Assembly: GCA_022925895.1 (NCBI GenBank)
Contig: JAKSYS010000232.1
Location: forward strand, 18,339 to 82,338
Direction: 5' to 3'
Source: Fragilaria crotonensis
Taxonomy: Eukaryota; Bacillariophyta; Fragilariophyceae; Fragilariales; Fragilariaceae
DNA length: 64,000 nt
This document shows positions 29,026 through 40,280 of this stretch, one piece after another. The notes under the pieces were generated by a model. It ran no database searches. It saw only the letters and a program-made list of their open reading frames with translations, and was not told where the DNA came from. Each line of letters starts with the position of its first letter. Within the stretch, counting starts at the first letter, position 1. A program made the position numbers and the translations under genes.

Positions 29026-31761
29026 CTACTTTTTCTTGTAGACGAAACTCTTTCCCTCCCTCTTTTCCGGTCTTTCTGCTCTGCCACCCCGGCCCGCTCT
29101 ACTCGTCTTACCCCCACGTTTTGCTTTATCCCGCTTGGGTCCCGACGAACCCTGATCAAAGCCACTCCCTGCCACGGCCGCTCCCGCGAAGAACGGATTT
29201 GCTGCAGGCGGTGCGGAAGGATCATAAACCCCAATGTTGCCAACTGTAGAGTAGTCGAAGGGTCTAACACTTTCTTTCTCGGGTTTCTCTTCATCCCCAT
29301 CAAAGTCCTCACTGTCACCTCGAGGGCGTGGTTTCAAAGCTTCCGCTTCCTCAGCGTCCTTCACCCATCCAATCTGCTGCATAAATGCAATGTCGTCTTC
29401 TTGAGAAACCTGGTGATCAGTTTCTTCTTCGTCATGCTTTTGGCGTTTTCTTGAGAGGTCAAAATACGCGGTCCCACGCGCGCTAAGCACCGCCTCGGCT
29501 TCTGCTATGGTGCCAGCATCTGTCTTTGACCCTTGAGATGTGTCCAAACCAAGAGATTCAGGAGTCGCAACATTCTTGTTGCGACGATTCCGGTTGCTGA
29601 CCTTATAAATCTCTTTCATCGAACGTGGGATTTCAAACTCGGTCTCACTGTCTTCATTTTCCTTGTCATCTTCAACTTCTTCTCGATCGTCGTCGTCGTC
29701 TTCTTCGATATCCGTTGAAGGCGAAATGAGTCCCAAGAGATTCGTGCCTCCCATGGCCGTGCGAACATTCGTCGCGGCTCGCTGTGCTCGCTCTGCCGCG
29801 GCTTCCACCTCGTCCGACAGACCGCTGGCCGCTCCCAAACCACTAGCCGTCTTTTCTCGAAAGCTCGAGGACGCGAGTGAGTGTGAGGAAAATCCAGCAC
29901 TAGTTTGATATTGTTGGTTGGATTTGTCGACCAAAAGCAAGTTCTTGGGTTTCCCGTCCACATCGTTAGGATCCTCGTCTTCTGTCGACTCATGAACTGA
30001 ATCATGCAACACTGACGGAGTCATCCAACCTGCCTCTTTGTACAGGGCTTCCGTACCAAGAACAGGGCTGAGCAACCCCCGTGGTGTCGATTCCTCATCA
30101 GGTTCGGCAGGTTTGAAGAAGAAGGCCGAAGTCGAGTGTGGCCCAGCAGGAGCCGCTGACGTCGCTTTGTCCTTTAGGATGTGATGGAAGCGTTGCAAAA
30201 TGTCTTGCGAGAAGCGCAAGACCAGCGGTGGCATGGGGTTAAGGAGGGATTGGAGGGCTGTCACCGTGGTGGGACACGCCATAGCTAGTCTCAGGAGGGA
30301 TTTGTTGGGACAGACAAAGTGAGGCGATTCATCGCACTCCCGTGCTACCATATCACGCCAATCGTAGAGGGAACGGAGCGCTTCTTCTTGTGTTTCGGAC
30401 AACTCTGTCTTGCTTTTGCGATTAGAGTGAATCAGCGACTTGTGCCCGTTGATCCGAAAGACTTCCTTGTCATAGCGAATGAGGCACACTTGTTGACAAG
30501 CGTCAAACAGCTTCTCCACGTTAACTTCGGGACTGGAATGATGTTGAACGCTCCACAACAAATGCTGCGCTATTTTGATCAGATAATGGGTGTCCATTTT
30601 GGCGTAGTGCTGCATCGTCTCAGGCAGTGGTCGCTGCCGCCAATCACTTAATTGATGTGTCTTGTCGGCCGTCACGCCGACGTATGCTTTCAACAAATGT
30701 GCGAGACCAAAGGAGGGAAGTTTCAAGAGGCGCGCGGCACGTCCGGTATCCAAGAGATTGACAATGTAAATTCCGAAATCTCGTTGCAACCACAGAACAT
30801 CCGAGTCGGCGCCGTGCATGATTTTGAGGATTTTGGGATTGGCGAACGCGGGAGCGAGTGCCGAAGGAATGTCATGGAACAAAGCAAGCGTGTCAATAAG
30901 GTAGTCTTGCGATCCACCAGCAGCGTCGTCGATTGTGATTTGCATAAGGCAAACGAGTCCAGCAAAGGAGCGGTAGGAATGTGCTTCCAGATCGACCGCC
31001 ATCTGTGCGACTGATTCCAACTTGTTGGCAAGATCAGAAAGTTTGTCTACCGTATCTACCCACACATGATTGGTGTCACTCAAATCATGTTCTTGGACAG
31101 GTTGCGGTTCGTTATCAGGCAAAGGATAGTTGCATTTTAGGTTGCAAATTTCATCTCTCTTCATGTGAGGACAATGGTGAGACGGCCCCACGACTGCATC
31201 CCCCAGGAACGAAACATCGGGAGTTCCACCGTATCTGGTATCGTTTGCTCGCCCAGCAACAAGAACAGCTTTCTCATATCCAATCGGCACAAACGGCGCC
31301 GTACGACTGTTATCGACAAGAATATTATACGTCAATTGTGGCTTTTCCATATCAACAACTCGTTCGTTGATACGACCGTAGGCCGATTGTGCATGGTCCC
31401 GTGCTGTGAGGGACCAATGCGAGAGTTCCAGTTGTGCATCGTCGCGCAGATAGAGTTCGGCTTGTTCGAGAAGCCAATCGCAAGCATCGGCACATGCATC
31501 CCACACAGCGGGATCGTCGCGATCCAAATCTTGTTGCTGATGATCTTGCAGTTGCAACGCGAGGCTCAAGACTTGTGTCAATTCAGTGGAGCCCTGTTGG
31601 ACTAGATTTGCGAACTCTGGATAGGTGGATTCGTACAAAAAGTCATCTTCGAGTGGTAAGGAATGAACTGCACGAGCGCCGGAAGCCAATGCAGAGAGAA
31701 GTTTGGAGAGATTGGCCACATCCTCGTTCTGATCATCGTCGTCTGAAGCCGACGACGTCAT
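29026..31761 (-). CDS. RRP6: Exosome 3'-5' exoribonuclease RRP6/EXOSC10
   Basis: A 911-aa intronless protein; the ATG at 31761 (MTSSASDDDD) is chosen because the longer frame starts with GTG. The N-terminal third matches the PMC2NT region that binds the exosome cofactor Rrp47. The DEDD-Y nuclease follows: Exo I MAVDLEAHSYRSF (Asp257, Glu259), Exo II with MHGADSDVLWLQRDF (Asp319), Exo III YAKMDTHYL (Tyr386, Asp390). An HRDC domain comes next (SLYDWRDMVARECDESPHF, then PNKSLLRLA). The last 350 residues are acidic and then Lys/Arg/Gly rich, ending in FVYKKK, consistent with nucleolar targeting. It trims and degrades nuclear RNA (rRNA, snoRNA and pre-mRNA) with the nuclear exosome. Confidence 0.95.
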   Translation of the reverse strand: MTSSASDDDDQNEDVANLSKLLSALASGARAVHSLPLEDDFLYESTYPEFANLVQQGSTELTQVLSLALQLQDHQQQDLDRDDPAVWDACADACDWLLEQAELYLRDDAQLELSHWSLTARDHAQSAYGRINERVVDMEKPQLTYNILVDNSRTAPFVPIGYEKAVLVAGRANDTRYGGTPDVSFLGDAVVGPSHHCPHMKRDEICNLKCNYPLPDNEPQPVQEHDLSDTNHVWVDTVDKLSDLANKLESVAQMAVDLEAHSYRSFAGLVCLMQITIDDAAGGSQDYLIDTLALFHDIPSALAPAFANPKILKIMHGADSDVLWLQRDFGIYIVNLLDTGRAARLLKLPSFGLAHLLKAYVGVTADKTHQLSDWRQRPLPETMQHYAKMDTHYLIKIAQHLLWSVQHHSSPEVNVEKLFDACQQVCLIRYDKEVFRINGHKSLIHSNRKSKTELSETQEEALRSLYDWRDMVARECDESPHFVCPNKSLLRLAMACPTTVTALQSLLNPMPPLVLRFSQDILQRFHHILKDKATSAAPAGPHSTSAFFFKPAEPDEESTPRGLLSPVLGTEALYKEAGWMTPSVLHDSVHESTEDEDPNDVDGKPKNLLLVDKSNQQYQTSAGFSSHSLASSSFREKTASGLGAASGLSDEVEAAAERAQRAATNVRTAMGGTNLLGLISPSTDIEEDDDDDREEVEDDKENEDSETEFEIPRSMKEIYKVSNRNRRNKNVATPESLGLDTSQGSKTDAGTIAEAEAVLSARGTAYFDLSRKRQKHDEEETDHQVSQEDDIAFMQQIGWVKDAEEAEALKPRPRGDSEDFDGDEEKPEKESVRPFDYSTVGNIGVYDPSAPPAANPFFAGAAVAGSGFDQGSSGPKRDKAKRGGKTSRAGRGGRAERPEKREGKSFVYKKK

Positions 31762-32686
31762 GTGCGTTACCGTTTCTGAGTCGGCCGATGGCAGAAACAC
31801 AACGAAATCTCAGTCGTAAGTGATAGGATGCGTCAAGATGTGCTTAGATTGCTCCGTACGTGCAGTCGAGAACTCCTGAACGATGAGAGGTGTGTGTCAG
31901 CAGTTGATACTGCAGTCGATGATCGATGATCGATGACTTAAGATGAAAGACGGATTGATGGTTGGAGGTCAGATGCGGATAGTGGACAGTGGACAGAGGG
32001 ATACTTGTACTTGTAGCGGAGAGCGGACGCGCAAAGTGGTTGCAGTCCCAGTTGCCAGTGTCCATTGTCCACTACTACTCTAGTACCAGTACTTCAATCT
32101 TCTGTACTGTAGCCACTGTACCAATACTCTGTTCTGCATATGAGCTATCATATGTACTACTCGGAGTACGACGTATGCATACGATAGGCATTTTTGGCAT
32201 ACTCCGAGTATTGTACTGTGTACTGTGCACTGATAAATTACCAGTACCGGTACAACGATGACTGCAGTAGATATATCTTGATGATTTGTCCGCATGGTGG
32301 CAATTTTTGGTTCCCATCTAATTCAAAACACATTTTCAGCGGGCCTTTTTACTATCACTGTATACAATAACGTATAAAGGTATACTCCCGCGCCATTCTT
32401 TCAAAAGTCATGCTTAGGGATTTGTAGGTACGAACCCACTGGCGAACTTTGTAGGGGGGCTTATCGTGGTAGTTCAGCTTTCCCTGTTCTGATGCTCCGC
32501 CTTTGGCGCACCATGTGGATGTACGTACTAATGGTAGGTACAGTCCTTCCACTAGCAACTTTCGACCTTGCTCCAAATCACAAAAATTGCCTCCACTGAG
32601 TTTGATCTTATCATCGAGATCACCTTTCATTCCTACTACCGATAGTAAGCAAGCAAAGCAACCTCGCTCCACCCAACATCGCAACC
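31762..32686. other. Divergent promoter region of RRP6 and PCNA
   Basis: No gene is seen. It holds two copies of the TACTCCGAGTA palindrome in opposite orientation (32158-32168, 32200-32210), 42 bp apart, inside GTAC-rich DNA. Confidence 0.5.
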
Positions 32687-33560
<874 letters not shown>

Positions 33561-34157
33561 ATTAGCCAACACACTGCATACTCCGAGTACCTGGTGCGCC
33601 TGATCAATGAGCAATGAATATACTTATTGCATAGGTGAACTGTCTATTGTCACAAATCGTCTTCAATCCTTGCGGCTGCGGTGAATTCCGATTACAAGAT
33701 GTTGAGCAAGTACTTTGCTCTATTCTGTACCTCGGTGTCACCAATAGAGGGCCATGCAGAGCTGAACATCTGCGCACAAGATAACTGCATGGAGGAACGA
33801 GGAACTGCTCACGGGCGCGTCTTCAATCCAGAATCCATAGTCACCGACACGATCGCTCTGTACTGTATGCTTTACTCCGAAATGGGAACAGGAATGATAC
33901 AAGTACAAGATACCTGGTACTCCAGTACTCGAGTGCTCGTACTCCAGTACTGTAAAAGTACTCGTACAACGGTACTCCGAGTACAACGAAAACCATTGTT
34001 GTGACTCGAAAGGACGATGCCGATGGTCATTTCAACTCCTTGCAATCATTGAATGCTATAGATCGACTTGCATGCATACTACTTGCACTTGTTGACACGT
34101 TGGCACTTGATACGCTAGAGACACAATACACCGCATCTCAATAACTCTGTCAGAAAA
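33561..34157. other. Intergenic, motif-rich
   Basis: No gene is seen. It has TACTCCGAGTA at 33579-33589, just after the PCNA stop, and at 33973-33983, about 175 bp before the next gene. A dense run of GTACTCCAGTACTCGAGT-like words lies between 33910 and 33985. Confidence 0.5.
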
Positions 34158-35141
34158 ATGAAGCTCACGATGGCAAAGATCGGGATCATCTACATCGCAT
34201 TAAACTTGTTGGTAGCTGCAACCGCCGACTTGATATCCGACACTTTCGAAACTTTGGATATAAAGAAACTTCTGGAGCCAAAGCTGTTGAAACATCCAGC
34301 AGTCATGGAAAGTATAAGTGAAAGCCTCAAGGATGGAAAAGTCATGGTCCTTCGAAATGCCTTTCATCCCGATGTGGCGGAAGCCGTCTTTAGAGAGTTG
34401 AATACGGCATCCGAATTCGTCATTGATCAAGATTATCACGAACGCGGCAGTCATCACTTCTTTCGCTCCCTGAATGTTGACGCGATGCGTCATCACCCAA
34501 TTTTGAACGCCACGTTGGAGGTTTTCAACAGTGAGGCAACTAAGCAATTCATATCGAATTTATCAGGACGAGATTGCATGGGAGAAATGACCGAGGCTAG
34601 AGGAGAACACTATCAGCTCGGTGATCATTCCTTGCCGACTCCAGATTTTCTGAATCAAAGGGCAGTTGGCTTTCAGTGGCATCTTGCCAAAGATTGGAAA
34701 CCAGAATGGGGAGGAGCACTTTACTGGTGTCAAGAATCAGCGGGATCTGCCTTTCTTCACGCATCCTTCAATACGCTGATTCTCTACAATGTCAACCAGG
34801 ATTTCAGTCACTTTGTAACGCCCATCACGACGGAAACCTCGAGCAAGCGGTTGTCAATAACTGGATGGTGGAACTCCGCATGGGATCCACAAATTGACGA
34901 TGATTACGAGCATATTCTGGAAGCTTGGCAAAGCAACATGACGCAACACCAATATTTGACCACGGAGATGATCATCAGATCAGAAGCCTTTGGACATGAA
35001 CGGCGGAGCAAAGTAGATCAACTCTTGCTGAAGGTGCTCAACTCTCGACTTCGTCCGAATGAAGGCATTTATCGTTTTGGCGAAGATGAAGGACTAGAGG
35101 AGGATGGAAATGATCGAACGCACGACGGGGAAGAACTATAG
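34158..35141 (+). CDS. Secretory-pathway 2OG-Fe(II) oxygenase-like protein, altered iron site
   Basis: A 327-aa intronless protein with an N-terminal signal sequence (IGIIYIALNLLVAATA). The core resembles the prolyl-4-hydroxylase/Tpa1 type double-stranded beta-helix: RAVGFQWHLAKDWKPEWGG, then LYWCQES, FNTLILYNVN, a distal HFVTPIT His, and an Arg in SKRLSITGWW. The usual HxD before the RAV strand appears as TPD (in SLPTPDF), so the first iron-binding His seems replaced by Thr, unless the upstream His in LGDHS takes its place. The distal His and the 2OG-binding Arg are retained. The C-terminus is acidic. It may be an inactive relative or use a modified metal site; this is inference from a by-eye alignment. 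Confidence 0.7.
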   Translation: MKLTMAKIGIIYIALNLLVAATADLISDTFETLDIKKLLEPKLLKHPAVMESISESLKDGKVMVLRNAFHPDVAEAVFRELNTASEFVIDQDYHERGSHHFFRSLNVDAMRHHPILNATLEVFNSEATKQFISNLSGRDCMGEMTEARGEHYQLGDHSLPTPDFLNQRAVGFQWHLAKDWKPEWGGALYWCQESAGSAFLHASFNTLILYNVNQDFSHFVTPITTETSSKRLSITGWWNSAWDPQIDDDYEHILEAWQSNMTQHQYLTTEMIIRSEAFGHERRSKVDQLLLKVLNSRLRPNEGIYRFGEDEGLEEDGNDRTHDGEEL

Positions 35142-35313
35142 GCGGAAACAGTCGCATTGAAAAGATGAGATTATATGGACGAATGGAAACGCCAGAAGAG
35201 TATCGTTGCTCTTGCAATTCGTTATGTAAATGAATCGGGAAAGCGAGTGATTACATGGTACTACGCACTACGCGGCCAAGATACAGGCGTGGTCCCAATT
35301 GCTTGGAGTGATT

Positions 35314-36189
35314 TCATGTTAAATTCTCCACTATAGCGTCGCATTCACATTGTTTGGTGACGATTTCTCGAACTCGATGATCGAATTGCTCTCGCCCTGA
35401 TTTGTCCCACAGGCTTCCAAAGGGCGGTTGGGACCAGATCGTAACGCTTTCTTCCGCATCTAACTCTAAATGCAAGGCGCTTGCATGAAGATAGGTTCTT
35501 GGTGCAGGAGCACCATTTGAATTGCCGTCTTTGTAAACAGGATCACCCAAAAGGGGAAGGCCCACACTTTTTGCAGCGACACGTATTTGATGTGTTCTCC
35601 CAGTGAAGGGAAGAAACAGAATGAGGGTCTTCGGTTGAATCTCCGCGTCTATCAGATGATCTTCGAGCAGTGATAAACCACTAGTGAAGAACCTGGTCTT
35701 CGCATAGTTATCACTGTTTGCTTCTGATTCTCGAGTCAACAGCCAACTCTTTCTCCGACCCTGGACCATGTTTCCCTTAACCAACCCCTGTTTTTTCGTG
35801 GTCGGCTTCTTTGCCGATATGCCGCAATAGCATTTTGTGATTTCCCCTTCTCGGAACTTAGCAGAGAGAACGCCTGCAGTCGCCGGGTCTTTCGCAAAGA
35901 GCAAGATCCCTGACGTTACACGGTCCAATCGATGCACTCCGTAGATCCTACCTTGATAACCAATTTCACCACTAGCCTGACACTTTCGAATGAGCGACAT
36001 GATTCCAGATCCCTCCTCGTTGTCGTCATGGTGAGAGATCCCCTCGGGTTTACAAATTGCGAGGATGCGATCAGATTCGTACAGAACCTCAGGCGACGTT
36101 CCTTGATGCAACGATGTTTGACGCCTTGAAACACTTGCATCGACCACCAAACTCTGCACTTGAGACGCAGGTGCAAGGCAGAGAAGCAA
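35314..36189 (-). CDS. RluA-family RNA pseudouridine synthase (5' end uncertain)
   Basis: The conserved core is complete. ILAICKPEGISHH opens the fold, GVHRLDRVTSGILLFAK carries the catalytic Asp89, and PFTGRTHQIRVAAKSVGLPL with GDPVYKDG gives the RluA signature block. The enzyme isomerises uridine to pseudouridine in rRNA, tRNA or mRNA; the target cannot be told. No S4 RNA-binding domain is seen. The frame has no ATG upstream of the domain: the only start in frame is TTG at 36189, preceded by a stop. An ATG exists in the neighbouring frame (MFPSSSIPCFSALHL, near 36213). So there is either an unrecognised 5' exon, perhaps with a targeting peptide, or a one-base error. Confidence 0.85.
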   Translation of the reverse strand: MLLCLAPASQVQSLVVDASVSRRQTSLHQGTSPEVLYESDRILAICKPEGISHHDDNEEGSGIMSLIRKCQASGEIGYQGRIYGVHRLDRVTSGILLFAKDPATAGVLSAKFREGEITKCYCGISAKKPTTKKQGLVKGNMVQGRRKSWLLTRESEANSDNYAKTRFFTSGLSLLEDHLIDAEIQPKTLILFLPFTGRTHQIRVAAKSVGLPLLGDPVYKDGNSNGAPAPRTYLHASALHLELDAEESVTIWSQPPFGSLWDKSGREQFDHRVREIVTKQCECDAIVENLT

Positions 36190-36867
36190 GGAATGGAAGA
36201 TGAGGGAAACATCAAATCAATTGTTTACGTAGTCACATCTCACATCACATCACCACCATCCAACCATCATCATTCATCATGCATCATGCTTGTCCGACAT
36301 GGATTTGAATGGACCATGCATGCAAGTACTACAGTACCAAGTACCTGTACCAGTGCCACGTGGCATCAGTCACTGGGGTCACTACGCTCCTGTATACATG
36401 TAATAATTAATTACCGTATATGTTAATTCAAGATCCAAACCAGCAGAAATAGATTTAGTACTCTACATTATCGAAGACTAAATGTATTTAGCGTGATCCT
36501 ATAGGGCACCACGTCACAAATCATATGTGTATATATGCTTGGTATTGAATACACGATGAGGTCCCGGTTGGTGTATGAAGCGGCCGTTGCCGGTCGACAG
36601 GGAAGGCAGCATCCAAGGTGCGACCCACATGTAAACACGAGCGAGCACACGATGGGAAAATCCTGAGCATCATCAAGGCCTCACAATATTTATCTTTTGA
36701 CTGTTCGTATTCGATGTAAGTTCCGCCAATGTGATGTGCCGCCACTCAATGATGGAGATCATCCTCCTCCTTTTCGAAGCGCATCCACCAAACAGCATCC
36801 TATGCCATTCGAACTCTAACAACTGGGTCGCTTGCGATGCAGATATATTAAACTACATCATTTTACA
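36190..36867. other. Divergent promoter region of RluA-like and CDC20 genes
   Basis: No gene is seen. A CATCATC-rich stretch (36240-36290) and GTAC-rich words are present. Confidence 0.4.
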
Positions 36868-38319
36868 ATGACCAATTCTGTTACTGATTTCGAAAACCTT
36901 GGCCGGACTTTCTCCGAAACGACCGGAAGTGGAGTTCAATCACGATGGGAGCGTAAGAAGCAACGGGTGGAAGGCGACCGAAGGCATCCGTTATCTAACA
37001 GCAACGGAAGCGACCGTTTCATTCCCAACCGATCGCACATGAACATGGATATCTCACGCCATAACCTCAGTGAAAGCGACATGGAAGTAGATGGAACTGA
37101 CAAAGAAATGGGCACATACAAGGCTGCCCTTTCATCTGCCCTCCTGGGCGAGGGCAACTGTCGTGTTTTGGCATTCGGCGATAAAGCTCCTGAACCGAAG
37201 GGCGACGTAGTCAACAACCTCAACGTCCTCTACTCGAATTCTATGGGAGCTGCTGATCGTAAAAAAAGCAGCAACTCGAAGCTCGTCCATCGCCAGATTT
37301 CATCTGCTCCAGCGCGAATTCTGGATGCGCCAGATATGCTCGATGACTACTACCTTAACCTGTTATCGTGGAGTGACACAAACGTCCTTGCAGTTGCGCT
37401 TGAGAAGACTGTTTATCTGTGGGATGCTGGCAGTGGCAACATCACCGAACTTTGCACAGTTGAGGGCGATCTCGATGCACATGTTGCCTCTGTCTCTTGG
37501 GTTCAAGAAGGCGGCGCTCACATTGCAGTAGGTACGTCCTCTGGTCGCACTCAATTATGGGATGTCCACGCCGGCAAGATGCTTCGCTCTATGGACGGAC
37601 ATTCCGACCGAGTCAGCTCTCTGAGCTGGAATGAGTACATTCTTAGCAGCGGTGGACGCGATTCTGTTATCGTAAACCATGACGTCCGCATAGCCAGGCA
37701 CAATACCGCAACACTCAGCGCTCATACACAAGAAGTTTGCCAGCTGGCCTGGAGCAGGGACGGCAAGACCCTTGCCAGCGGAGGCAACGACAATAAGCTT
37801 TGCCTCTGGGATGTGACAACGTCATCTGGAGCTTCTCCTCGTTTCGAGCTAATGGACCATCAAGCTGCAGTCAAGGCATTGGCCTGGTCACCCCATGAGC
37901 GAAATTTGCTTGCCTCAGGTGGCGGTACAGCTGATCGCGCAATCAAGTTCTGGAATACCCAGACCGGTTCCCTTTTGAACTCAATCGATACTGGATCACA
38001 AGTATGCGCTCTTCAATGGAACCCATTTGAGAAGGAGATTTTATCGTCGCATGGATTTGCCCGCAATCATCTTTGCTTATGGAAATATCCTTCGATGGCC
38101 AAAGTAAAGGAGCTTGAGGGGCATTCTTCCCGTGTCCTGCATATGGCGCTGAGTCCTGATGGAGGAACTGTCGTTTCTGCCGCTGCCGATGAGACGCTTC
38201 GCTTCTGGGAAGTGTTTGCTCCACCTGGAAAGGGCAAAGGTTCCCAACATCGATCCGTTAAAACGTCGTCAGAGTTGCCGTTCAGCGCCGACTTTCTTCG
38301 CCCGATGCAAATTCGCTAG
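36868..38319 (+). CDS. CDC20: CDC20/Fizzy-type activator of the anaphase-promoting complex
   Basis: A 483-aa intronless protein; the ATG at 36868 (MTNSVTDFENL) is the first, since the longer frame begins at TTG. The N-terminal region contains a C-box-like DRFIPNRS that docks on the APC/C. The WD40 propeller begins after APARILDAPDMLDDYYLNLL, which reads as CDC20 (DDYYLNL) rather than CDH1 (DDFYLNL). Seven repeats follow, with NVLAVALEKTVYLWD, SSLSWNEYILSSGGRDS and LAWSRDGKTLASGGNDNKL as clear blades. The last two residues, IR, match the IR tail that binds APC3. It targets securin and cyclin B for ubiquitination at metaphase-anaphase. Confidence 0.92.
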   Translation: MTNSVTDFENLGRTFSETTGSGVQSRWERKKQRVEGDRRHPLSNSNGSDRFIPNRSHMNMDISRHNLSESDMEVDGTDKEMGTYKAALSSALLGEGNCRVLAFGDKAPEPKGDVVNNLNVLYSNSMGAADRKKSSNSKLVHRQISSAPARILDAPDMLDDYYLNLLSWSDTNVLAVALEKTVYLWDAGSGNITELCTVEGDLDAHVASVSWVQEGGAHIAVGTSSGRTQLWDVHAGKMLRSMDGHSDRVSSLSWNEYILSSGGRDSVIVNHDVRIARHNTATLSAHTQEVCQLAWSRDGKTLASGGNDNKLCLWDVTTSSGASPRFELMDHQAAVKALAWSPHERNLLASGGGTADRAIKFWNTQTGSLLNSIDTGSQVCALQWNPFEKEILSSHGFARNHLCLWKYPSMAKVKELEGHSSRVLHMALSPDGGTVVSAAADETLRFWEVFAPPGKGKGSQHRSVKTSSELPFSADFLRPMQIR

Positions 38320-38720
38320 CTAAGGAATCGTGTCATGCGCCGTCGACAATCAATGCCAGGGAACCAGCCACGTGAGCGACTTGTCTTTCTTGTTTATATC
38401 CTCGTTTTCTTTCGTTTTGCTTTTTTCGCTTGTCATCGCCCTCATGTGTTTTCATTCTAACCTTGGAGAGGAGTCTCAACTCCAATCCAAAAAATCAGGT
38501 CAGTGATTCGTAGCAATGTCGACGATTATCTGCTGTTTCTTTTACTCACGAGTTCTCCTTTCCCAATACGATGTCGGACGCGTGAGAGACTTCTCTATTG
38601 GAATGCTGTCGTCATAAATACGATTGTACGGGTAGGGGTGCGGAGGGGGAACTCGCGAGGATGTTGTACGGAAGAATTGGGTCTTCATAAATCTGATGTA
38701 GTTCTTGAAGCGCAGTGCCG
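38320..38720. other. Convergent 3' region
   Basis: Lies between the stop codons of CDC20 (plus) and the PhyH-like gene (minus) and probably holds both 3' UTRs. No gene is seen. Confidence 0.5.
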
Positions 38721-40280
38721 TCAACTTGTGGGAAAGATGGCTTCGTTGTTGTTCCAGTTCTTAGGATCATGAAACCATGCCTGGGTCATATTCGTATAAA
38801 GTAAAGGGCGCTCAACATCCTTGGATGTATTGGCTAGCCCAAAATGTAGTACCCGGCAATCGAACAACAGTAAATCACCGACATCAAGAGATGGTCGAAC
38901 AAGATTCTGCAAAACGCGTGGCTCCGTGGTGACACTCCAGTTATCCTTCAGCGAAGCCGTGAATGAAAGCTTGTGGGATGCATGCACAAAGGCAGTCCCG
39001 CCCACTGGACTTGCTCCAGTAGACATTCCATAACTATCTTTGCCGTAGACGATCTCGGCTCCTAAACAGAATGCGTTTATATAGTGAGCCGGAAGGCAGT
39101 CGTACGTTTCAAACAAATGTGGCGTATCCGCATGTATGGCCTGATCAGCTGAACCTGGCAGCGAGATAATGCCACCCATCGGACCAATGCGCAGTGGTTG
39201 CGGTGATCCGTCGGGGCCGTTGCCATCAAAGTTAAATCGTCCAAAGTTTCCCGGCGCCAATGTCGCGTCAGTGGGGTTGAGAGTTTGTTGCACAATGTGC
39301 AACACAGTCGGGTGAAACCGAAGGCAGGATTGGTCCGATTTGTAAGAAAATGCATGGTGTACAATCGCTGGAGCCTGAGTGTCTGGTAAACCAAAACCCT
39401 CGCCGTCCCTCATCTTTCGTATCCTTGGTCCATCCCTCAAATCCATGCGTAAATCCTCTCGCATTGATAATTCACGATAGGATTGTGGCTCTCGATGACT
39501 GTCGTGTGGATGATACAAGTCAATTTGATCTCGAGTCAATAGTATCTGAGATGCGTCTCTCAAATCTTGCAGAACGGCTGCGCCCCAAGCGCGGCATTTG
39601 GTGTGATCCAAAACATTCTTCACAATACAGTATCCGTAATTCCGAAGGGCATTCACAGCCTGAGACATCGCATGCGTGGTTAAGGGAGTGTTGTGGATGG
39701 TTTCGTAGGCTGAAGGCACAATAGTGGCCTGTTGCAAGAGCCCTAGTTCGTTGCGACTCTGACCTTTTGGTTTCCAAGGACAGGAAAGGGCGTTGGCAGG
39801 ACAACGCCATCGAATAACTACCCACAACTTCACACCATCGTCCTCTTCTACCAAATTAGCATCACTGCAAGGAACGTTCCATACTGCTGGGTGAAAGTGT
39901 TCGATGGACGGTGCCTGATCCGCAGAAGTCATCAACATGACGCACCCTCCCGGTACCACGCGTTGCTGTAGGGAATAATCACCATTGGTGATAATGGCAG
40001 CATCACAGGGGCTTCCGCTTCCACCCGGACTCAAGATTTGAACGCCTCGTTGACAAAGTGCATCCTTCCAACTACTCGTATTGCCAGATGTGTCGTTGCA
40101 CGGCGCGCCAATGGCGACGATTCGCTTTGCCAGTCCAATTTGAGGATTGTGCTTCAAAAAGTGTTGGGTCAAGTACGTGATTCCAGCCTGGACAAGTTTC
40201 GATTGGTTTTGTTGTTGTCTTTCGTCGTCCTCCTCCTCTTCGCTTGTATCGTCACCGAATGCATCCCATGGATCAGTCAT
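38721..40280 (-). CDS. Phytanoyl-CoA dioxygenase (PhyH)-like 2OG-Fe(II) oxygenase
   Basis: The ATG at 40280 (MTDPWDAFGDD) is taken, giving 519 aa; the frame upstream looks like 5' UTR without domain content. Residues 1-230 form an acidic start and an unrecognised region with a Rossmann-like flavour (IVAIGAPCND, DAAIITNGDY), perhaps a degenerate methyltransferase-like domain. The C-terminal half is the PhyH fold: MSQAVNALRNYGYCIVKNVL opens it. The iron motif HADTPHLF (HxD) follows, then GGTAFVHASHKL, and LLFDCRVLHFGLANTS with the distal His plus ERPLLYTN with the 2OG Arg. All ligands are present, so activity is likely; the substrate is unknown. Confidence 0.82.
   Translation of the reverse strand: MTDPWDAFGDDTSEEEEDDERQQQNQSKLVQAGITYLTQHFLKHNPQIGLAKRIVAIGAPCNDTSGNTSSWKDALCQRGVQILSPGGSGSPCDAAIITNGDYSLQQRVVPGGCVMLMTSADQAPSIEHFHPAVWNVPCSDANLVEEDDGVKLWVVIRWRCPANALSCPWKPKGQSRNELGLLQQATIVPSAYETIHNTPLTTHAMSQAVNALRNYGYCIVKNVLDHTKCRAWGAAVLQDLRDASQILLTRDQIDLYHPHDSHREPQSYRELSMREDLRMDLRDGPRIRKMRDGEGFGLPDTQAPAIVHHAFSYKSDQSCLRFHPTVLHIVQQTLNPTDATLAPGNFGRFNFDGNGPDGSPQPLRIGPMGGIISLPGSADQAIHADTPHLFETYDCLPAHYINAFCLGAEIVYGKDSYGMSTGASPVGGTAFVHASHKLSFTASLKDNWSVTTEPRVLQNLVRPSLDVGDLLLFDCRVLHFGLANTSKDVERPLLYTNMTQAWFHDPKNWNNNEAIFPTS

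Noticed and set aside
38502-38772. 89-aa frame overlapping the PhyH-like 3' end
   Set aside because: No domain; lies in the 3' UTR and antisense to the stop region.
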